From: Xenorhabdus beddingii
Lineage (GTDB): Bacteria > Pseudomonadota > Gammaproteobacteria > Enterobacterales > Enterobacteriaceae
Direction: 5' to 3'
Assembly (NCBI RefSeq): GCF_002127545.1
Contig: NZ_MUBK01000010.1
Span: 59,004 to 123,003 of the forward strand
Length of the DNA stretch: 64,000 nt
Part shown: positions 1-8,552 of the stretch, piece by piece
How positions within the stretch are numbered: the stretch's first letter is position 1
Layout of the letters: each line of letters opens with the position of its first letter
Made by a program: the position numbers and the translations under genes
The notes under the pieces: generated by a model
Database searches by the model: none
What the model saw: only the letters and a program-made list of their open reading frames with translations
What the model was told of the DNA's origin: nothing

Positions 1-155
1 TAAGTGAATTCGCGACCTTGAAAGAAGGCGATATCATCCTGCTGGGAACTCCCCGCCAACGTGTTACTCTCCATCCTGACGATCAGGTCACGATCAAGGC
101 TGACGGCTTCCCTAACCTGGAAAATACGGTTGTACTCGCAGGAGGTCAGGTATGA
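1..155 (+). CDS. hpaG1: HpaG1, C-terminal fragment (4-HPA pathway decarboxylase half)
   Basis: This is the last 50 codons of a gene that begins before the window. The visible peptide contains LLGTPRQRVTL and ends LAGGQV. It matches the C-terminal end of the fumarylacetoacetate-hydrolase fold seen in HpaG, whose N-terminal half (HpaG1) decarboxylates 5-oxopent-3-ene-1,2,5-tricarboxylate. In E. coli, HpaG1 and HpaG2 are fused in one polypeptide. Here the TGA stop overlaps the ATG of the next gene (ATGA), so the two halves are separate but translationally coupled. The assignment rests mainly on position directly before hpaG2, because only the tail is visible. Confidence 0.75.
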   Translation, partial: SEFATLKEGDIILLGTPRQRVTLHPDDQVTIKADGFPNLENTVVLAGGQV

Positions 156-916
156 GACACGCCAAAATTCATTATCAGGGTCAGGTGCAGAATGTCACCG
201 TTGATGAACAGGAGAATATTTTGCTGCCTGATGGCAGTACCGTCAGCGGTGAACAGGTTTTGTGGCTTCCTCCCGCCAACGGAACCCTGTTCGCGTTGGG
301 GCTGAATTATGCCGATCACGCCACAGAGCTGGCGTTTAAGCCGCCGGAAGAACCCCTGATATTTATCAAGGCAGCCAATAGCTTAACGGGGCACCGTCAG
401 GTTTCTGTCCGCCCCGATAATGTGGACTACATGCATTATGAAGCAGAACTCGTTGTGGTGATTGGCAAACCCGCGCATCAGGTTTCCAGAGAAAATGCGC
501 TGGACTACGTTGCGGGTTATACCGTTTGTAATGATTACGCCATCCGGGACTATCTGGAAAATTACTATCGCCCCAATCTGCGGGTAAAAAGCCGCGATAC
601 ACTGACGCCGATTGGCCCGTGGATCGTGGATAAAAGTGCGGTCGCCGACCCCCACCATCTCACGTTGAGAACATGGGTAAATGGTGAGTTGCGTCAACAG
701 GGCACAACCGCCGATTTGATCTTCGATATTCCTTTCCTGATCGCCTATCTCAGTGATTTTATGACATTGCAACCGGGCGACATGATTGCCACAGGAACGC
801 CAAAAGGGTTGTCCAATGTTGTTCCCGGAGATGAAGTCATCGTGGAAGTGGAAAGCGTGGGGCGTTTAGTGAATCACATTATCAGCCAGCAAGAATATGA
901 GGAGAGTTTGTTATGA
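152..916 (+). CDS. hpaG2: 2-hydroxyhepta-2,4-diene-1,7-dioate isomerase (HpaG2)
   Basis: A 254-residue member of the fumarylacetoacetate hydrolase family. It carries the family's core signatures: ALGLNYADHATE (around 48-59), the metal-binding acidic stretch MHYEAELVVVIG (around 94-105), GYTVCNDYAIRDY (around 122-134), and near the C-terminus GDMIATGTPKGLSNV. In 4-HPA degradation it isomerises 2-hydroxyhepta-2,4-diene-1,7-dioate to the 2-oxo-hept-3-ene form in the cytoplasm. The start ATG overlaps the hpaG1 stop, and its own stop overlaps the hpaE start (ATGA), indicating a polycistronic message. The length fits a single-domain HpaG2, unlike the fused 429-residue E. coli HpaG. Confidence 0.93.
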   Translation: MRHAKIHYQGQVQNVTVDEQENILLPDGSTVSGEQVLWLPPANGTLFALGLNYADHATELAFKPPEEPLIFIKAANSLTGHRQVSVRPDNVDYMHYEAELVVVIGKPAHQVSRENALDYVAGYTVCNDYAIRDYLENYYRPNLRVKSRDTLTPIGPWIVDKSAVADPHHLTLRTWVNGELRQQGTTADLIFDIPFLIAYLSDFMTLQPGDMIATGTPKGLSNVVPGDEVIVEVESVGRLVNHIISQQEYEESLL

Positions 917-2379
917 CCACGGTTAATCACTGGATCAACGGCAAGAACGTCGGCAGCAAAACCTATTTCGAAACCACCAATCCCGCGACCGGTGAAGTTC
1001 TGGCTGAAGTGGCATCAGGCGGACAAGCGGAGATAGATCAGGCGGTGGCGGCCGCCAAAGACGCTTTCCCGAAATGGGCAGAAACCCCAATGAAAGAACG
1101 GGCCAGGCTGATGCGCCGTTTGGGTGAGCTTATTGACCAGCATGTTGCCGGCATTTCTGCTATCGAAACTCAGGATACCGGTCTGCCGATCCACCAGACG
1201 CAAAATGTGTTGATCCCACGGGCTTCCCAGAATTTCAATTTCTTCGCGGAAATCTGCCAGCAGATGAACGGAAATACCTATCCCGTTGATGACAAGCTGC
1301 TCAATTATACCTTAATTCAACCCGTCGGGGTTTGTGCGTTGATCTCCCCGTGGAATGTACCGTTCATGACGGCAACATGGAAAGTTGCCCCTTGTCTGGC
1401 TCTGGGAAATACAGCGGTTTTGAAGATGTCCGAACTTTCCCCACTGACCGCCAATCGCTTGGGGGAACTGGCATTGGAAGCCGGTATTCCGGCGGGTGTG
1501 CTCAATGTGGTACAGGGCTACGGCAACACGGCGGGCGATGCGCTGGTGAAACATCACGATGTGCGCGCCATTTCTTTCACCGGTGGAACAGCAACCGGTC
1601 GCTTAATCATGCAAAATGCCGGGCTGAAAAAGTATTCGATGGAACTGGGTGGAAAATCTCCGGTTCTGATCTTTGAAGATGCCGATATTGAACGCGCGCT
1701 GGACGCCGCCTTATTCACCATTTTCTCCATCAATGGTGAACGCTGCACGGCAGGTTCCCGTATTTTCATCCAAGAAAGCATCTACCCTGAATTCGTCAAG
1801 CGCTTTGCCGAACGAGCCAATCGGCTTCGTGTCGGAGATCCCCAGGATCCCCATACTCAGATTGGCAGTTTGATCAGCCGGCAGCACTGGGAAAAAGTGT
1901 CCGGCTATATCCGGTTGGGCGTCGAAGAAGGCGCGACATTGTTAGCGGGCGGCCCCGATAAACCCGCAGATTTACCGGCCCATCTGCAAAATGGTCATTT
2001 CCTGCGTCCCACCGTATTGGCGGATGTCGATAACCGGATGCGCGTGGCGCAGGAAGAGATTTTCGGACCGGTGGCCTGCCTGCTGCCGTTCAAGAGCGAA
2101 GAGGACGGGCTGCGCATGGCCAATGAGGTGGAGTATGGTCTGGCCTCCTATATCTGGACGCAGGATGTGAGTAAAGTTTTACGTCTGGCACGCGGCATTG
2201 AGGCCGGTATGGTGTTCGTCAATTCGCAGAATATTCGTGACCTGCGCCAGCCATTTGGTGGGATAAAAGCCTCCGGTGTGGGGCGTGAAGGTGGAAAATA
2301 CAGTTTTGACGTGTTTGCCGAAGTGAAGAACGTCTGTATCTCTATGGGGGATCATCCTATTCCCCGCTGGGGCGTTTGA
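913..2379 (+). CDS. hpaE: 5-carboxymethyl-2-hydroxymuconate semialdehyde dehydrogenase
   Basis: A 488-residue NAD-dependent aldehyde dehydrogenase. Visible family motifs are PWNVPFMTATWKVAPCLALG (substrate/cofactor region, about 145-164), FTGGTATGR (Rossmann nucleotide loop), MELGGKSPVLIFEDAD with the catalytic-base Glu, NGERCTAGSR with the nucleophilic Cys, and QEEIFGPV near residue 380. The length matches E. coli HpaE (488). It oxidises the aldehyde made by HpaD ring cleavage to 5-carboxymethyl-2-hydroxymuconate. Its start is translationally coupled to hpaG2, and hpaD follows after 71 bases. Nothing looks damaged. Confidence 0.95.
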   Translation: MTTVNHWINGKNVGSKTYFETTNPATGEVLAEVASGGQAEIDQAVAAAKDAFPKWAETPMKERARLMRRLGELIDQHVAGISAIETQDTGLPIHQTQNVLIPRASQNFNFFAEICQQMNGNTYPVDDKLLNYTLIQPVGVCALISPWNVPFMTATWKVAPCLALGNTAVLKMSELSPLTANRLGELALEAGIPAGVLNVVQGYGNTAGDALVKHHDVRAISFTGGTATGRLIMQNAGLKKYSMELGGKSPVLIFEDADIERALDAALFTIFSINGERCTAGSRIFIQESIYPEFVKRFAERANRLRVGDPQDPHTQIGSLISRQHWEKVSGYIRLGVEEGATLLAGGPDKPADLPAHLQNGHFLRPTVLADVDNRMRVAQEEIFGPVACLLPFKSEEDGLRMANEVEYGLASYIWTQDVSKVLRLARGIEAGMVFVNSQNIRDLRQPFGGIKASGVGREGGKYSFDVFAEVKNVCISMGDHPIPRWGV

Positions 2380-2450
2380 TTCATCAGAAATGTAATGACT
2401 TTTTTTCAGCGTTAACCACGGTTCGCCATCCTAATATCAAGTGAGGATCT

Positions 2451-3317
2451 ATGGGAAAGTTAGCGTTAGCCGCAAAAATTACACACGTACCGTCTATGTA
2501 CCTGTCTGAATTGCCGGGTAAACACTATGGCTGCCGGCAAGGTGCGATTGACGGACATAAAGAGATCAGCCGCCGTTGCCGCGAGATGGGCGTAGATACC
2601 ATTATCGTGTTCGATACCCACTGGCTGGTGAACAGTGCCTATCACATTAACTGTTCTGACCATTTTTCGGGCATTTATACCAGCAATGAATTACCGCATT
2701 TTATCCGTGACATGGCCTACGAGTACGACGGCAATCCCGAACTGGGGCGGATGATTGCAGAGGAAGCACGTCAGATGGGTGTTCGTGCCCAGTCACACGA
2801 GATCCCAAGCCTGAAACTGGAATATGGCACGCTGGTGCCGATGCGCTATATGAATAGTGACCGCCATTTCAAGGTGATTTCCATTTCTGCCTTTTGTACT
2901 GTCCACGCTTTTGAAGATAGCCGCAAACTGGGGGCCGCCATTTTGCGGGCAATTGAGAAATACGACGGCACGGTTGCCGTGCTGGCAAGCGGTTCACTGT
3001 CACACAGTTTTATTGAAGATCAACGCGCCGAAGAAGGTATGAACAGCTATACCCGCGAATTTGATGAGCAAATGGATCACCGCGTCGTGCAGCTTTGGAA
3101 AAAGGGCAAATTCAAGGAGTTCTGCAAGATGCTGCCGGAATATGCGCACTATTGCCGGGGTGAAGGCAATATGCACGATACCGTGATGCTGCTTGGGCTG
3201 CTGGGTTGGGAGGATTATGAGGGTAAAGTGGAGTTTCTGACCGAATTGTTCCCAAGTTCAGGAACCGGGCAAGTGAATGCCGTTTTCCCATTACCGGATT
3301 CTATCGCCAATCAATAA
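2451..3317 (+). CDS. hpaD: 3,4-dihydroxyphenylacetate (homoprotocatechuate) 2,3-dioxygenase
   Basis: A 288-residue extradiol ring-cleavage dioxygenase of the LigB/class III type, as in the E. coli HpaD. Histidine-rich iron-site segments are visible: TIIVFDTHWLVNSAYHINCS (about 50-69), LPHFIRDMAYEYDG, and SHEIPSLKLEYGTLVPM. GSLSHSFIEDQRAEEG lies near residue 181. It opens the catechol ring of homoprotocatechuate at the 2,3 position using Fe(II) and O2. A good ribosome site (GTGAGG) lies just before the ATG. The 71-base gap after hpaE holds no clear terminator, so co-transcription is likely. Confidence 0.94.
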   Translation: MGKLALAAKITHVPSMYLSELPGKHYGCRQGAIDGHKEISRRCREMGVDTIIVFDTHWLVNSAYHINCSDHFSGIYTSNELPHFIRDMAYEYDGNPELGRMIAEEARQMGVRAQSHEIPSLKLEYGTLVPMRYMNSDRHFKVISISAFCTVHAFEDSRKLGAAILRAIEKYDGTVAVLASGSLSHSFIEDQRAEEGMNSYTREFDEQMDHRVVQLWKKGKFKEFCKMLPEYAHYCRGEGNMHDTVMLLGLLGWEDYEGKVEFLTELFPSSGTGQVNAVFPLPDSIANQ

Positions 3318-3379
3318 CGCTTAAAAAACAGGGTAATGAAAAACCCTGCGATAAAACTGATGCCTGACAGGAGCAAACC

Positions 3380-3772
3380 GTGCCACATTTTTATGCTGAA
3401 TGTACTGAAAATATCCGCAAAGAAGCCCATTTGCCGGAATTGTTTGCCAAAGTGAATCACGCACTGGCAGAGACCGGTATTTTCCCTCTGGGCGGTATCC
3501 GCAGCCGGGCCATTTGGTTGGATACATGGCAAATGGCGGATGGTCAACAAGATTACGCATTTGTGCACATGACACTGAAAATCGGTGCCGGACGCAGCCT
3601 TGAAGATCGACAGAAAGTCGGCGAGATGTTGTTTGCTTTAATCAAAATACATTTTGCCGACCTGATGGCACAGCGTTATCTTGGTCTCTCTTTCACCATG
3701 GAAGAACTCGATCCTGTGCTGAATTATAAATCCAATAATGTTCATAACCTGTTTAAAGCCAAAGAGCCGTGA
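3380..3772 (+). CDS. hpaF: 5-carboxymethyl-2-hydroxymuconate delta-isomerase
   Basis: A 130-residue member of the CHMI branch of the 4-oxalocrotonate tautomerase superfamily. The mature N-terminus is PHFYAECTENIR, with the catalytic proline exposed after removal of the initiator Met. The start is GTG (bases 3380-3382), preceded by CAGGAG, so an ATG-only gene finder would miss it. It converts 5-carboxymethyl-2-hydroxymuconate to 5-oxopent-3-ene-1,2,5-tricarboxylate, the substrate of HpaG. Its length is typical (E. coli HpaF is about 126). It sits between hpaD and the semialdehyde dehydrogenase in the same direction. Confidence 0.92.
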   Translation: MPHFYAECTENIRKEAHLPELFAKVNHALAETGIFPLGGIRSRAIWLDTWQMADGQQDYAFVHMTLKIGAGRSLEDRQKVGEMLFALIKIHFADLMAQRYLGLSFTMEELDPVLNYKSNNVHNLFKAKEP

Positions 3773-3800
3773 CAATAAGTGACAGAATGACGTTCACTCA

Positions 3801-3834
3801 CGTCTATTTTGTTCAGTCGTCTATTTTGTTCAAT
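3801..3834 (+). repeat. 17-bp tandem duplication upstream of the semialdehyde dehydrogenase gene
   Basis: Two head-to-tail copies of a 17-base unit beginning CGTCTATTTTGTTCA (3801-3817 and 3818-3834) differ at one base. They occupy the spacer between hpaF and the Shine-Dalgarno sequence of the next gene. Because of the duplication, the open frame of the next gene can be extended backwards to 3769, but the added residues have no family match. Confidence 0.85.
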
Positions 3835-3846
3835 CATGAGGAAACC

Positions 3847-5304
3847 ATGACAAATCATCTGGATACATCATTACTGCGCCAACAGGCTTATATCAACGGT
3901 CAATGGAGTGATGCGGAAAATAAAGCGACCTTTGCAGTGACGAATCCTGCCACGGGTGAAGTCATTGCCAATGTCAGTGATATGGGCGCCACAGAGACAC
4001 AATGCGCCATTGACGCCGCTAATCGGGCGCTGCCTGCATGGCGGGCACTGACGGCCAAACAGCGCAGCCAAAAGCTCAGGCAATGGTTTGATCTGATTAT
4101 GCATAATCAAAAGGCGCTGGCTGAAATATTGAGCATGGAACAGGGCAAACCCTACGCAGAGGCAATGGGTGAAATTGCTTACGGCGCCAGTTTTATTGAA
4201 TGGTTTGCAGAAGAAGGCAAACGCATTTATGGTGAAACCATCCCTTCCCCGATGCCCGGTCGCCGTCTTGCCACGATTAAACAACCCATTGGCGTTGTTG
4301 CTGCCATTACCCCGTGGAATTTCCCCAATGCCATGATCACCCGTAAAGTTGCGCCTGCGCTGGCGGTAGGATGTACCGTGGTGCTGAAACCTGCGGCTGA
4401 AACACCACTCTCTGCGCTGGCATTGGCCGTATTGGCGGAATCGGCGGGTATTCCGGCCGGCGTCCTGAATATCGTCACAGGGATGGATGCCAAAGCGATC
4501 GGTGAAGTACTGACATCCAGCCCTATCGTGCGCAAACTTTCGTTCACCGGCTCGACACGTGTTGGTAAGTTATTGATGGCACAAAGTGCCGATACGGTGA
4601 AAAAACTCTCCCTCGAATTAGGCGGCAATGCCCCTTTTATTGTGTTCGATGATGCCGATCTTGATGCCGCTGTCGCAGGTGCAATGGCCGCGAAATTCCG
4701 TAACAGTGGGCAAACGTGTGTTTGTGCCAACCGCATTCTGGTACAGGCCGGGATTTACGACGCTTTTGCAGAACGTTTGGCACATGCCGTGAAACAGCTT
4801 CAAGTCGGACCGGCTGTAGACTATACGTCACAACAAGGGCCTCTGATTAATCAAGCTGCCGTGGAAAAAGTCCAGGCGCATATCAGCGATGCCGTTTCCA
4901 AAGGGGCATGTATTCTGGCGGGAGGCCAACCCCACACATTGGGAGGTCTGTTCTTTGAGCCAACCGTGCTGACAAATGTCACGGAATCCATGCACGTCGC
5001 CCAAGAAGAAACATTCGGCCCATTGGCCCCCCTGTTCAAATTCCATGATGAAGATGAAGCCATCCGCATTGCCAACAATACAGAATTTGGCTTGGCGGCT
5101 TATTTCTATTCCCGCGATATCGGCCGGATTTATCGCGTGGCAGAAGCGCTGGAAAGTGGCATGGTCGGTATCAATGAAGGACTGATTTCCAACGAAACCG
5201 CCCCCTTTGGCGGGATCAAACAATCGGGACTGGGACGTGAGGGTTCACGTTACGGGATCGAAGATTATCTGGAAGTGAAATACCTCTGTTTTGGAGGTTT
5301 GTAA
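3847..5304 (+). CDS. NAD(P)-dependent succinate-semialdehyde dehydrogenase (GabD/Sad family)
   Basis: An aldehyde dehydrogenase of 485 residues when started at the ATG at 3847, which follows TGAGGAAACC. The frame is open back to 3769, but the extra 26 residues come from a duplicated spacer. Motifs are AAITPWNFPNAMITRKVAPA, SFTGSTRVGK, LELGGNAPFIVFDDADLD (catalytic Glu), NSGQTCVCANR (nucleophilic Cys; the preceding GQTC pattern is typical of GabD) and EETFGPLAPLF. HpaI yields succinic semialdehyde, so this enzyme probably completes 4-HPA catabolism to succinate. The E. coli hpa operon lacks a gene here, so this is an operon addition. Cofactor choice cannot be read from the sequence. Confidence 0.9.
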   Translation: MTNHLDTSLLRQQAYINGQWSDAENKATFAVTNPATGEVIANVSDMGATETQCAIDAANRALPAWRALTAKQRSQKLRQWFDLIMHNQKALAEILSMEQGKPYAEAMGEIAYGASFIEWFAEEGKRIYGETIPSPMPGRRLATIKQPIGVVAAITPWNFPNAMITRKVAPALAVGCTVVLKPAAETPLSALALAVLAESAGIPAGVLNIVTGMDAKAIGEVLTSSPIVRKLSFTGSTRVGKLLMAQSADTVKKLSLELGGNAPFIVFDDADLDAAVAGAMAAKFRNSGQTCVCANRILVQAGIYDAFAERLAHAVKQLQVGPAVDYTSQQGPLINQAAVEKVQAHISDAVSKGACILAGGQPHTLGGLFFEPTVLTNVTESMHVAQEETFGPLAPLFKFHDEDEAIRIANNTEFGLAAYFYSRDIGRIYRVAEALESGMVGINEGLISNETAPFGGIKQSGLGREGSRYGIEDYLEVKYLCFGGL

Positions 5305-5323
5305 GCTAAAGGAGTCATACCCT

Positions 5324-6127
5324 ATGCTACCGCAAAATGTCATATCACAGGTTGCACGCCGTTTACATCAGGCAGAAAAAAACCGTGAGCAGATCCGCCA
5401 AATCTCACTGGATTATCCAGACATCACGATTGAGGACGCTTACGCCATTCAACGTGAATGGGTCGGTTTGAAAATCACGGAGGGTCGAATTCTCAAGGGT
5501 CATAAGATTGGCCTGACGTCCAAAGCCATGCAGGCCAGTTCACAAATTGATGAACCCGATTATGGTGCCCTGCTGGATGATATGTTTTTTCAGGACGGCG
5601 GTGATATCCCTTGCGAGCGTTTTATTGTGCCGCGCATTGAGGTAGAACTGGCTTTCGTGCTGGCAAAACCGCTGCGTGGCCCAAACTGTACGCTGTTTGA
5701 TGTTTATAACGCGACAGATTACGTCATTCCCGCGCTGGAGTTGATTGATGCCCGCTGCCATCAGATCGATCCTGCCACCCAGCGCCCCCGTAAGGTGTTC
5801 GATACGATTTCTGACAATGCCGCCAATGGGGGGGTCATTATGGGGGGGCGCCCGATCAAGCCGGGGGAATTGGATCTGCGTTGGGTCAGTGCCCTGCTCT
5901 ATCGCAATGGCGTGATTGAAGAGTCCGGCGTGGCAGCGGCCGTCCTCAATCATCCGGCCAATGGTGTGGCGTGGCTTGCCAATAAACTGGCAACACACGG
6001 TGTGCAACTTGAAGCAGGGCAAATCATTTTATCTGGCTCTTTTACCCGGCCGATCCCTGCCCGCAAGGGGGATACCTTTCATGTGGATTATGGTGTTTTA
6101 GGCACCATTAGTTGCTACTTTGTTTGA
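5324..6127 (+). CDS. hpaH: 2-oxo-hept-4-ene-1,7-dioate hydratase
   Basis: A 267-residue hydratase of the MhpD/HpaH family from the ATG at 5324, which has AAAGGAG upstream. An in-frame start at 5291 would overlap the previous gene and adds residues foreign to the family. Motifs are GHKIGLTSKAMQ (about 59-70), DEPDYGALLDDMFF, PRIEVELAFVL (metal-binding Glu residues) and a C-terminal GDTFHVDYGVLGTISCYF. It adds water to 2-oxo-hept-4-ene-1,7-dioate (with Mg2+) to give 4-hydroxy-2-oxoheptanedioate, which HpaI then cleaves. The length equals that of E. coli HpaH. Confidence 0.94.
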   Translation: MLPQNVISQVARRLHQAEKNREQIRQISLDYPDITIEDAYAIQREWVGLKITEGRILKGHKIGLTSKAMQASSQIDEPDYGALLDDMFFQDGGDIPCERFIVPRIEVELAFVLAKPLRGPNCTLFDVYNATDYVIPALELIDARCHQIDPATQRPRKVFDTISDNAANGGVIMGGRPIKPGELDLRWVSALLYRNGVIEESGVAAAVLNHPANGVAWLANKLATHGVQLEAGQIILSGSFTRPIPARKGDTFHVDYGVLGTISCYFV

Positions 6128-6146
6128 GATCGCCTGAGGAACCGTC

Positions 6147-6953
6147 ATGGACCCATTAACGAATAGATTTAAACAGGCCCTAAAATCAGGCCAGCCGCAA
6201 ATCGGATTATGGCTTGGGCTATGCAGTGGCTACAGCGCGGAAATTCTGGCAGGAACAGGATTTGATTGGCTATTGATTGACGGCGAACATGCCCCCAACG
6301 ATATTTCCACCACCCTGGCTCAATTACAGGGCATGGCTCCTTATCCAAGCCAGCCTGTCGTCCGCCCAGCCTGGAATGATCCGGTGATCATCAAACAGTT
6401 GTTGGATATTGGTGCCCAAACCTTGTTGATCCCCATGATTCAGAACGCAGAACAGGCGCGTCTGGCGGTTCGTTCAACCCGCTATCCCCCCGCTGGCATT
6501 CGTGGTGTGGGCAGTGCGCTGGCACGCGCCTCCCGCTGGAACCGCATTCCTGACTATCTATCCCGCGCCAATGACGAAATGTGTGTCATTGTACAGGTAG
6601 AAACCCGGGAAGCCTTGCAAAATTTGCCGGAAATAGCGGCTGTCGAAGGGGTCGATGGGGTATTCATTGGCCCGGCGGATCTCAGTGCGGATATGGGGCA
6701 TATTGGCAATCCGCAACACCCTGAAGTCAAGGCCGCAATTGAACAGGCGATGGGTCAAATCAAAGACTCTGGCAAAGCGGCCGGCATTTTGATGACCGAT
6801 GTTGATGCGGCCAAACATTACCTCAATCTGGGTGCCCTGTTTGTGGCCGTGGGGGTTGATACCAGCCTGCTGACAGGGGCAGCCAGCGCGCTGGCTGGCT
6901 GTTTTGGCAAAATCCGGGAGGAGCAAAACACCCCATTGCCCAACAATGATTAA
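6147..6953 (+). CDS. hpaI: 4-hydroxy-2-oxoheptanedioate aldolase
   Basis: A 268-residue class II pyruvate aldolase of the HpcH/HpaI family. Visible motifs are [20 protein letters not shown] (about 20-39), [11 protein letters not shown] with the base/metal region, [19 protein letters not shown] (active-site Arg and flanking residues), [14 protein letters not shown] with the metal-ligand Glu, and [12 protein letters not shown] with the second metal-ligand Asp. It splits 4-hydroxy-2-oxoheptanedioate into pyruvate and succinic semialdehyde. The ATG follows TGAGGAACCGTC and lies 19 bases after hpaH. A 175-base spacer without a convincing terminator leads to hpaX. Confidence 0.95.
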   Translation: MDPLTNRFKQALKSGQPQIGLWLGLCSGYSAEILAGTGFDWLLIDGEHAPNDISTTLAQLQGMAPYPSQPVVRPAWNDPVIIKQLLDIGAQTLLIPMIQNAEQARLAVRSTRYPPAGIRGVGSALARASRWNRIPDYLSRANDEMCVIVQVETREALQNLPEIAAVEGVDGVFIGPADLSADMGHIGNPQHPEVKAAIEQAMGQIKDSGKAAGILMTDVDAAKHYLNLGALFVAVGVDTSLLTGAASALAGCFGKIREEQNTPLPNND

Positions 6954-7128
6954 GTTCTCATTACCGGTAACACCACAACCCAATACGCTATACCACAGAT
7001 ACACGGCAGATGTTGATCGCGACATCTGCCATTACCGTTAACGTTTCCGATAGCCATTTTCCAATACCATTACTCAATAACCTTTTTCCAATAACTCATC
7101 CTCAACAACAATAAAAAAGGAAACGACA

Positions 7129-8496
7129 ATGAGCACTTCACCTGACACCAGACCCCAATCAGACACCAATCATCCGGCCTATCAACACAACAAACTCACT
7201 CATCAACAACAAAATGTCATCAGTAAGTTATTCCGGCGCTTAATCCTTTTTCTCTTTATTCTGTTTGTTTTCTCTTTCATAGATCGCATCAATATTGGGT
7301 TTGCCGGTTTGACGATGGGCAAAGATCTTGGCTTAACCTCCACCATGTTTGGACTGGCCGCCACGCTGTTTTACGCCACTTATGTCATTTGCGGCATTCC
7401 CAGCAATATCATATTGAGCATTGTGGGCGCCCGCCGCTGGATTGCCACCATTATGGTGTTATGGGGAATTGCCTCTACCGCGACGATGTTTGCCACTGGC
7501 CCCACGAGCCTGTACATCCTGCGCATGTTGGTGGGGATTGCCGAAGCGGGCTTCCTGCCGGGTATTTTGGTCTACCTGACTTATTGGTTTCCGGCCTATT
7601 ATCGCGCCCGGGCCAATGCCCTGTTTATGATAGCCATGCCCGTGACTATGGCATTGGGTTCGCTGATTTCCGGCTATATTCTGGACATGGATGGCATCTG
7701 GGATCTGCGTGGCTGGCAGTGGTTATTTTTGCTGGAAGGCTTCCCTTCTGTCCTGCTCGGTTTTGCGGTCTGGTTTTATCTGGATGATGCACCGGAAAAA
7801 GCCAAGTGGCTGACCCATGAAGATAAGCAATGCCTGCAAGACATGATGGAAAACGATAAACTTTCACTGGCACAATCCAATGAGCCTGTTCGACAAAAAA
7901 CGAGCTTATGGCGCGAAGTTTTCACCCCGGTTGTATTGATGTATACCTTCGCTTATTTCTGCCTGACCAATACCCTGAGCGCCATTAATATCTGGACGCC
8001 ACAGATTATGCAGAGTTTCAACCAGAACAGTAGCCACGTCATGATTGGCTTTCTGACCGCGATCCCACAATTCTGCACGGTTTTGGGCATGATTTACTGG
8101 AGCCGCCGCTCAGACCGTCTGCAAGAGCGCAAAATGCACACTGCCCTGCCCTACCTGTTTGCCGCCGCAGGTTGGGTTTTGACTTCACTGACCGATCATA
8201 ACCTGGTGCAACTGCTGGGGATCATTATGGCTTCCACCGGCTCATTCACTGCCATGGCGGTATTCTGGACAACCCCGGATCAATCAATCAGCCTGCATAC
8301 CCGTGCAGTGGGGATCGCCGTGATCAACGCCACGGGCAATGTGGGATCGGCCGTCAGCCCACTGTTGATCGGCTGGCTGAAAGATCAAACTGGCAGCTTC
8401 AACACGGGACTCTATTTTGTGGCCGGGTTATTGGTCATTGGTGCCTTGATGGTTTTGTTTATTCCAATGAAACAGCGGCTACAGTCAACACCGTAA
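7129..8496 (+). CDS. hpaX: 4-hydroxyphenylacetate permease (MFS transporter)
   Basis: A 455-residue major-facilitator transporter of the anion:cation symporter branch. It has a hydrophilic N-terminal segment of about 30 residues and roughly twelve hydrophobic segments from residue 36 onward. The first contains FSFIDRINIGFAGL, a hallmark of the phthalate permease/HpaX family. Conserved loop residues (SRRSDRLQERK, around 324-334) mark the second half. Position between hpaI and hpaA matches E. coli hpaX, supporting uptake of 4-hydroxyphenylacetate across the inner membrane. The ATG follows AAAAAGGAAACGAC. Substrate specificity is inferred from synteny. Confidence 0.9.
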   Translation: MSTSPDTRPQSDTNHPAYQHNKLTHQQQNVISKLFRRLILFLFILFVFSFIDRINIGFAGLTMGKDLGLTSTMFGLAATLFYATYVICGIPSNIILSIVGARRWIATIMVLWGIASTATMFATGPTSLYILRMLVGIAEAGFLPGILVYLTYWFPAYYRARANALFMIAMPVTMALGSLISGYILDMDGIWDLRGWQWLFLLEGFPSVLLGFAVWFYLDDAPEKAKWLTHEDKQCLQDMMENDKLSLAQSNEPVRQKTSLWREVFTPVVLMYTFAYFCLTNTLSAINIWTPQIMQSFNQNSSHVMIGFLTAIPQFCTVLGMIYWSRRSDRLQERKMHTALPYLFAAAGWVLTSLTDHNLVQLLGIIMASTGSFTAMAVFWTTPDQSISLHTRAVGIAVINATGNVGSAVSPLLIGWLKDQTGSFNTGLYFVAGLLVIGALMVLFIPMKQRLQSTP

Positions 8497-8552
8497 ACAA
8501 CCGATAAAAGACTTTAGCCACCCCAATAGCAAGGCACGGGAGGGAAAAATCG

